Shown piece by piece: positions 58,101-64,000 of a stretch of 64,000 nucleotides of DNA. Both the position numbers and the translations under genes were made by a program. Origin of the DNA: Xylogone sp. PMI_703 (taxonomy: Eukaryota > Ascomycota > Leotiomycetes); the NCBI GenBank assembly GCA_021399445.1, contig JAJTUQ010000001.1, forward strand, positions 5,580,001-5,644,000, read 5' to 3'. The notes under the pieces are model-generated. The model did not search any database. It was not told the origin of the DNA and saw nothing but the letters and a program-made list of their open reading frames with translations. How positions within the stretch are numbered: the stretch's first letter is position 1; every line of letters begins with the position of its first letter.

Positions 58101-59194
58101 AATTAGATAAAACTCCTTTGTTTGGTAAAGGGTTCGTTACTAGGGGCGGCGACCTCACCTTCACAACACCCGAACAAGAAGTACAGGCGCGCCGAGAAGC
58201 GTTAGAGTTGATGATTGTTTATACTGATCCACATGATATGCCAGCTACGGCAAAAGAACCACCTCAAACAGAGATGGGCAGCGGAAATACAGAAAGATTG
58301 CTGAAGGAGCCTACGGCGCCGTGGCTCCTTCAGCGGCTTAGAGAAGTGAACCAGTATGGTTGGCAACAAGCCATGAAGTTTTCCCTCCAACGACTTCATG
58401 ATCGTACTGGCAAATCTGCACATTCTGCTTCATCAGCAAACATACCGACATTACTACAGCAACTAGGTGGCATACACCAGCCACGTCCGATCCAGCATGT
58501 CATTGCCATGTCTCCCGAAGAGAATGCAGCGTGGGAAAGTATCACTCGCATCGTGAACGAGTTGAAGGGCAAACCATATCCTGCTGTCGAACCACCTGCA
58601 TGGATGAGCGAATCTGGAAAGGCACACTGGTGGGAAGGCTACAATAGAGACAAAGCGATCGCTGAAAATAAAGCCGTAGATGCACGAATGGCCAGTATAC
58701 AAGCTGTCCCGGTGCAGTCACAACCAGCATATCCAGCACCACAGGTGCATCAGACGATGGCAACTGCACCGATGCAGGCATATCTACCGCAAGATCATCA
58801 AGCAAGCATTCAACAAGCTGCCTATCCTGACGTCACACAACAGGTGCAGAGCATCCTGGCAGGACTCCAGACTGGCCAAAATGTCCAAAATGAACCGCCT
58901 TATCAGCCGCCCTTCGACATTAGCAACACTGGCACAAACGGTAACGGTATAGGTTATGGAACTCATGGCCACAGCCAGTCTAGTTGGGAAGGCACTTGGA
59001 ATAAGGATGGAAATCATTCAACATCTGCTGAAGATAGGAACGCTAATAAGCAACATAACAAGAAACAATGGATTGTCAGGAATGAGGATCTCTTCGATGA
59101 GAACGGCGAATATAAGGGGAAGAAGAAACCTTGCAAATTCTGGCGGGAGGGAAAATGTGCGAAAGGAGCAAAATGCACGTTCCTTCATGACTAA
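55197..59194 (+). CDS. PNUTS/Ppn1-like CCCH zinc-finger protein
   Basis: Four exons: 55197-56238, 56313-56384, 56449-56717, 56840-59194; product 1245 aa. The N-terminal 330 residues are a Tyr/Pro/Ser/Gln-rich disordered region. A basic segment follows (TSKKARAPKPKKA), then a Ser/Glu stretch. Residues about 535-640 form a helical bundle resembling a TFIIS N-terminal domain (LVNALTTTLIDCIKAEDFLGKLPKAVFNLLSKF is its core). Near residue 803 is RVRF, which fits the PP1-docking RVxF consensus, within HLRVRFKEGTELEDVRLFM. The C-terminus is one CCCH finger, C-x7-C-x5-C-x3-H. TFIIS-like domain, RVxF and terminal CCCH in this order match PNUTS, the PP1 partner in polymerase II termination; fission-yeast Ppn1 is the likely counterpart. 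The assignment is inference from architecture. Confidence 0.82.
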
Positions 59195-59686
59195 ATGAAT
59201 AAAGACACTATCATCATGCGTAGGGGAAACGAAGCCGCTTTTGTTAATCTCTTTTGACAGGAGGCGTTTGGAGTTGGGCCGCGGTTCAATACCTACGAAA
59301 ATAACCATACGAATCTTTTCCTTTCTCTCTTGTATTATACGGAGTTCACATAATAGCATATCTGGCAGGCATTCATGTCATAGAAGAAGAATAGCTGCCA
59401 TTGGACGGAGTCGTTCTGAATTAGGGATGGGCATTTCCACATTTTGCCGCAAATAGGAGTTCAGCGGATCATTTCACTGAAGACCAGGTTCAAGCCACCA
59501 CCAGATGGTTCTTTATTAGAAACTTGTAAAATTACTATAGCTACAGATGCTAATAATGCATGATCTTTCTCTTGAACTGGGGCGATTTATATGCTTTATT
59601 GATCTTATTTTCAATTGCTTATTCTAAATTGGGATATCTGAGTATGCCATATGGGTAAAATAATGTACGTTCTGGAAGTTATATAT
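59195..59686. other. Convergent 3' spacer
   Basis: 492 AT-rich bases between the stops of the PNUTS-like gene and the gamma-glutamyltransferase. No gene is visible. Confidence 0.5.
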
Positions 59687-61661
59687 CTAAGCAGGATAAG
59701 CAGCTCCATCGCCTCGGGGATCACTGCCTGCTGAATATACTATCTGGCCACCTTCCTCATGCGACCTGATTATTTGACCTCTACCAAACACCATGTTTTC
59801 CATATACCCTTTCACAATCACAGCTTCATGCCCCATAGCTTTCAGTTTCTCGCAGACTTCCTCACTGATGCCTTCCTCAAGGTAGACCACTCGTTCCTGG
59901 TGAGAACCAGGGATCTCATCTGCACCAATACAAATCCTAGGGGCATCCAACGCAGCTTGAGGGTTATATTTGAAGGTAAGCATATTAAGAAGGACTTGTA
60001 CATGACCTTGTGGCTGCATAAATCCACCCATAACTCCGTAAACAGAGTGAAGACTTCCATCATGAACGTTGGTGGTTAGTGCTGGGATAATTGTGTGATA
60101 CGGTCTCTTTCCTGGAGCAATGGCATTCGGATGATCCTTCTCGAGACTGAAGTTTCCACCACGGTTTTGAAGGGTAAATCCGCAGCCCTTGGGGATAATA
60201 GCAGAACCGAACCCCATGAAGTTAGAGTTAATAAAGGAAATTGCGTTGCCATATTTGTCGGATACCGAGAAGTAAACAGTATCGCTGTGGTTATGGGCTG
60301 GACTTCCAACGTCAAAAACTTCTTTCGAAGCTTTTGTGGGATCAAATAGTTTTGCCCGCTCAGCGAGATACTTCTTGGATACCAATTCTTTCATTGGAAT
60401 CTTGTAACAGTTCGGGTCTGCTACCCACCAGCTTGCATCTGCAAAAGCAATACGGAGGGATTCAATGACGGCATGCAAATATTCAACAGAGTTGTGATCA
60501 GTCTCTTTGAAAGTTGGGATCTTTCCAGCTTCCTCAAGGGCCTCCAGAATACCGAGCGTCATAAGAGCGACTATTCCCTGGCCATTGGGTGGATGCTCCC
60601 AAACTTCTATTCCGTGATCACCCTCAGCTGAATCGGTAAACTTGCCCTTTGACTTTCCATATCCTTGACCTCTGAAAACATAGGATATGGGTTCTACAGG
60701 CTCGGTACCAAGTTCCATATGTCGCTTTAGGTCTTCCAGTTCAAGCATCCCTCCTTGCTCTTGAACAACCTTAACAATCTCCTCAGCAATCCTACCCGTA
60801 TAAAAACCTTTCTTGCCCTCCTTGGCAAGAGTTTTAAATGTCAAAGCAAGATTTGGTGATTTGAAAAGCTCTCCGGGCATTGGTCCTCGGTAACCACCTG
60901 GGGCAGCATCATCTTTCTTGAGCATTTCAGCGTAATTTGGTGACGCGTCCATTAGACCTTGGGCACCAGACCTCCACTATTTAGAAATTCAGCATAGATT
61001 GATAAATTAGTGCAAGTGTAATTACCCCATGGGATGCTATGTCAGATACAGGATACCCCTTTTCTGCCATCTCAATTGCAGGAGCTAGGATTTGCTCCAT
61101 AGTTAGCTTTTTGCTACCAAATCTCTCAACTGTATCAACCCATCCAGCCGCCGCGCCTGGCACAGTAACTGTTAGGGGATGTTTGAGAGGGATTCTTGCT
61201 TCTTCCCCATCTTTGAGCCCTAATTTGCTGCGGACATTTTCAAGGGTGTATTTCATGCCTGCTCGGCCTGACCCGTTCATAGCTTCTACTTTCTTGGTCT
61301 TTGCATTGTAGAAAAGGCAGAACATATCACCACCAATTCCCGTTGAGCAGGGCTCAGTGAGATTCAGACCAGCAGCTAGAAACCTGTTAGAATACTTTCC
61401 TCAATTGATTGATCAACGTACCAACTGCTACTGCTGCATCCTAGTCACATGTTAAATTGTTGAGCAGGTACCCAGTATTCAACAAGGGAGACTTACGGCA
61501 GCATTTCCTCCAGCCTCCAGAATCTTCAAACCACATCTCGCAGCTAGAGGTTGAGTACACGCTACTATACCCTCAGTGCTATGAACAACACTTCGCCTAC
61601 TATGGAAAGGCTGCCAATCCTCAGCCGTGGCGGGGTATACAGAGTCGCGGTTCAAAGGCAT
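59687..61661 (-). CDS. Gamma-glutamyltranspeptidase
   Basis: Four exons on the minus strand: 61661-61497, 61440-61422 (19 bases), 61375-61026, 60976-59687; product 607 aa. The early part has VVHSTEGIVACTQPLAA, GGNAADAAVAVAAGLNLTEP and STGIGGDMFCLFY, the standard gamma-GT opening. The large/small subunit junction is HNHSDTVYFSV, whose Thr near residue 412 is the expected autocleavage point and nucleophile. After it come NSNFMGFGSAIIPKGCGF, LQNRGGNFSL, PGKRPYHTIIPAL and VYGVMGGFMQPQGH. The family transfers the gamma-glutamyl group of glutathione to water or amino acids. There is no signal peptide in the predicted N-terminus, so this is probably an intracellular form, as in the YwrD-like branch; that is inference. 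It is divergent from the release-factor gene, 284 bases between starts. Confidence 0.93.
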
Positions 61662-61945
61662 TTTTGGGGACTTTCCAAACAGTGTTTTTAAAAAAGGAGG
61701 ACAAAACTATGTACAATTGAGGAAGGAAATATAATTACGAAAATGAAACGGCTTTATATATATAGTTCTCTTCCCACTCTTGCAAGGCCAAGCTCGGTAG
61801 CTGGGCTTCCCTCCTATCTGCCCCCCCAATTTGCCGTTTCCGAAATAGGAAGGCGGTCGCGAGCATCCAATCACTGTTCTCAGGCTTCAGCCTTGCGCAG
61901 AAAGCAGGAAGATGTAAAATCAACCTAGTTCAATTCAGCTTGAAT

Positions 61946-63278
61946 ATGTTCAGCGCTCCCTGGATTTGCAGAAGATGTCTAAGAGCATCTACGAAATTAG
62001 GTAGACATCAGCAAACAAGATTTGCAAGCACTCGTCTGTTTCTCCCTAGCTTCCAAGTATCATTATGCAAAACCTAACAGTTCTACAGCAGGCCATGGTT
62101 CAATCTCACCATTCCTGCTCGCAAGAGCGCAGAAGTTAGCATCTGAACACGATAAATTAGTCAACCAAACATCCGAAAGTTTCGATGCAAAGATTGCGAA
62201 GCGAATTGGTGAATTACAAGATATAGCAACTACTCTGAAGGAATGGGAGGTTAAAAAGACTTCTCTCTCAGAACTCAATACACTTCTCAAGGATCCGAGC
62301 ACAGATGAGGAGCTCCGTGAACTAGCAGTCGAGGATCTTGAATCTACGGCTACTCAATTTGATACTGTATCTCAGGCCCTAGCTACTGCGCTCACGCCAA
62401 AGCACCCTTTTGCTGAGCTACCCTGTTTAATTGAGATCCGGCCCGGTGCTGGAGGAGGTGAGGCTGCCCTATTTGCTGGCGATCTCCTCCGCATGTATAA
62501 GGCATACTGTTCCCGAAGAAGAATGCGTACGTCAATACTCAAATATGAGACCGCAGATGGTGACACAGATGCGAATGGAGAGGCTCCCTTGGCAGAGGCA
62601 ATCTTAGAGGTTGAGAGCTCTGGAGCATACGGTGAACTTCGAAGCGAAGCTGGCGTCCACAGGGTCCAACGTGTCCCTGCAACCGAGAGCAAGGGCAGAA
62701 CACATACAAGTGCTGTCAGTGTCTTAGTATTACCCAGCTTCCCCACTTCAGGAAGTGACGGCCAAGAAATATGGGAAGCAGACTTCAATGATCCAAACAG
62801 TGACTACTACGTCAATCCTTTGGATGTTAGAACGGACGTTATGAGAGCCAGAGGAGCCGGCGGGCAACATGTTAATACCACAGACTCAGCTATTCGACTG
62901 ACCCATATTCCAACAAACACAGTCGTCAGCATGCAAGATTCCAGATCTCAGCATAAGAACCGGGATAAGGCATGGCAAGTTCTGAGATCGAGATTAGCTC
63001 AGGCTAGAAGAGAGGCAAGAGAAGAGGAGATGATGAATTTAAGGAGAAGCGTGGTCGGTGTTGCAAAGATGGGCAGAGGGGATAAAGTCCGGACATATAA
63101 CTGGGGTCAGCAAAGAGTTACTGATCATAGAAGTGGACTGAGTGTCCACAATCTCGACGATGTTATGGAAGGTGGAAATGAACTAGAAAAGATCATTGAC
63201 AGTGTAAAGGGCTGGTTTGGAGAAAGAGAAGTCGAGGCATTGATAGCTGAAGAGGAAGCGGGGCTGGGTGGAAAATAA
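61946..63278 (+). CDS. MRF1: Mitochondrial peptide chain release factor 1
   Basis: The body, 62089-63278, is a class-I release factor: LPCLIEIRPGAGGGEAALFAGDLLRMY, then GVHRVQRVPATESKGRTHTS, and the catalytic GGQ near residue 285 in RARGAGGQHVN, then HKNRDKAWQVLRSRL. An upstream exon from ATG 61946 gives a typical matrix presequence (MFSAPWICRRCLRAST, later RFAST). The junction is uncertain: a donor at 62034 (GTCTGT) keeps RFAST and gives 425 aa; a donor at 62001 (GTAGAC) is also in phase. Both use the acceptor TTCTACAG ending at 62088. The protein releases completed chains at UAA and UAG codons in mitochondria; yeast Mrf1 is the counterpart. Confidence 0.9.
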
Positions 63279-63480
63279 GTCGAGCAAACCAATGTATCAT
63301 AATGATTATTAGACTATATGTCGATCTGCTAAGGTGGAGCAGTATATCATTAATTTGTACAAATTTAGAACCTCATCATTCACAAGGCAAGACAGAAAGA
63401 GTGCGTGCAGACGTCAGCGAGAACTAAATCAATACATGATGTATTTACTAGTCATATTAAATATTAAGATATCAAATATC
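63279..63480. other. Short convergent spacer
   Basis: About 200 AT-rich bases separate the release-factor stop from the carboxylesterase stop on the other strand; it holds both 3' ends. Confidence 0.5.
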
Positions 63481-64000
63481 CTACAAGCCTCCATCTAAAT
63501 AGTAGGAGATGGAATAATTCAGGAAAGCACACTGCGGCTGTTCCTGAAAATTATCAGTGTAGGACGGATAGTCAAGCAGTTTCATGGGTCCCTTATCACT
63601 ATTTACCGTGGACCAAGGCCCAGTCTCCTTAATTGCAGCAAGACTGGTATCATAACCTCTAACAGTAAGGTAGTCTTCCGAGGGATTTGGCTGTCCTGAT
63701 TTGACAAATTCAGCAAAGTAACCAGAAGTAAGTTGAGTAGAGTACAAATCATTGACGTCGCGAAGTGGGAAGAGGTTTCCAAAAACCCATGGCATGTCCG
63801 CGCCGTGTAGCTTGAAGTATGGAAGACTTGGATTGCCATTGGGAAATCCAGGTTCAACTGGGGGGCCTCCTAGTGCGTTGGGGTCGTATCCATTCGAAGA
63901 TCTTTGCATCTGGTAATAGTATGTTGAGGGAAATGCACCGGATTTGAAACCGGCATACATTGTAGCCTGGTCGATACATAAGAACTGGTTGTCGGTAGCC
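63481..64000 (-). CDS. Type-B carboxylesterase/lipase, C-terminal part (runs off edge)
   Basis: The open minus-strand frame enters from the right edge and ends at 63481; 172 residues are visible. The catalytic His is in YFKLHGADMPWVFGN, the standard position in the cholinesterase-like family. Further family features are STYYYQMQR before it and the AEFVKSGQPNP segment after it, near the C-terminal helix. The catalytic Ser and Glu lie outside the window. Such enzymes are usually secreted; the substrate cannot be named. Only the 3' part is here, cut by the window and not by mutation as far as can be seen. Confidence 0.88.
   Translation of the reverse strand, partial: ATDNQFLCIDQATMYAGFKSGAFPSTYYYQMQRSSNGYDPNALGGPPVEPGFPNGNPSLPYFKLHGADMPWVFGNLFPLRDVNDLYSTQLTSGYFAEFVKSGQPNPSEDYLTVRGYDTSLAAIKETGPWSTVNSDKGPMKLLDYPSYTDNFQEQPQCAFLNYSISYYLDGGL

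Overview
The window is nuclear DNA of a filamentous ascomycete (Pezizomycotina). The genes are split by short introns, mostly 46-125 bp, with GTRNGT-type donors and CTAAC/CTGAC-like branch sites. The gene set is typical of that group: class III chitin synthase, Atf1-type bZIP factor, GH131-CBM1 wall enzyme, P450, Rtf1, Sly1, phospholipase D. A Leotiomycete-like species is a guess from overall character. I reconstructed 19 protein genes by joining exons by eye, plus one gene fragment at the right edge and one probable gene relic. I recognised no rRNA, tRNA, CRISPR array or autonomous transposon.

Layout, left to right. 1-4.5 kb: a promoter, a candidate small gene of 79 codons with a spliced leader, then non-coding DNA with a hairpin and a MITE-like inverted-repeat element. 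4.57-5.87 kb: a glutathione S-transferase-like gene directly downstream of that element. 7.2-9.84 kb: atf1-type bZIP gene with a long leader. 12.07-17.34 kb, all on the minus strand: a SAP-domain membrane protein, a long P450, a decayed membrane-protein relic and a small Cys/His-rich protein. 19.1-22.55 kb: a divergent pair, a Yippee-domain protein (minus) and ornithine decarboxylase antizyme (plus). The antizyme can be read only through a +1 frameshift at CCC-TGA. 22.98-24.18 kb: a secreted GH131 glucanase. 26.07-28.51 kb: a putative developmental regulator, followed by about 5 kb without a recognisable gene.

33.5-64 kb is a compact housekeeping block made of divergent and convergent pairs: RTF1 / COQ7, phospholipase D / an esterase, a DUF218 protein / low-molecular-weight tyrosine phosphatase, chitin synthase tail-to-tail with SLY1, SLY1 / a PNUTS-like CCCH protein, gamma-glutamyltransferase / mitochondrial release factor 1, and the 3' part of a carboxylesterase running off the right edge. 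The genes do not form a pathway or a biosynthetic cluster.

The strongest special signal is the antizyme: a protein-coding gene with an obligatory recoding event that conventional gene prediction would split. It is a known type of system rather than a new one. Less certain points of interest are the MITE-like element in the GST promoter, the in-frame-stop relic fused in frame to the P450 N-terminus, the small gene with a spliced ATG-free leader, and the PNUTS-like protein carrying an RVRF motif.
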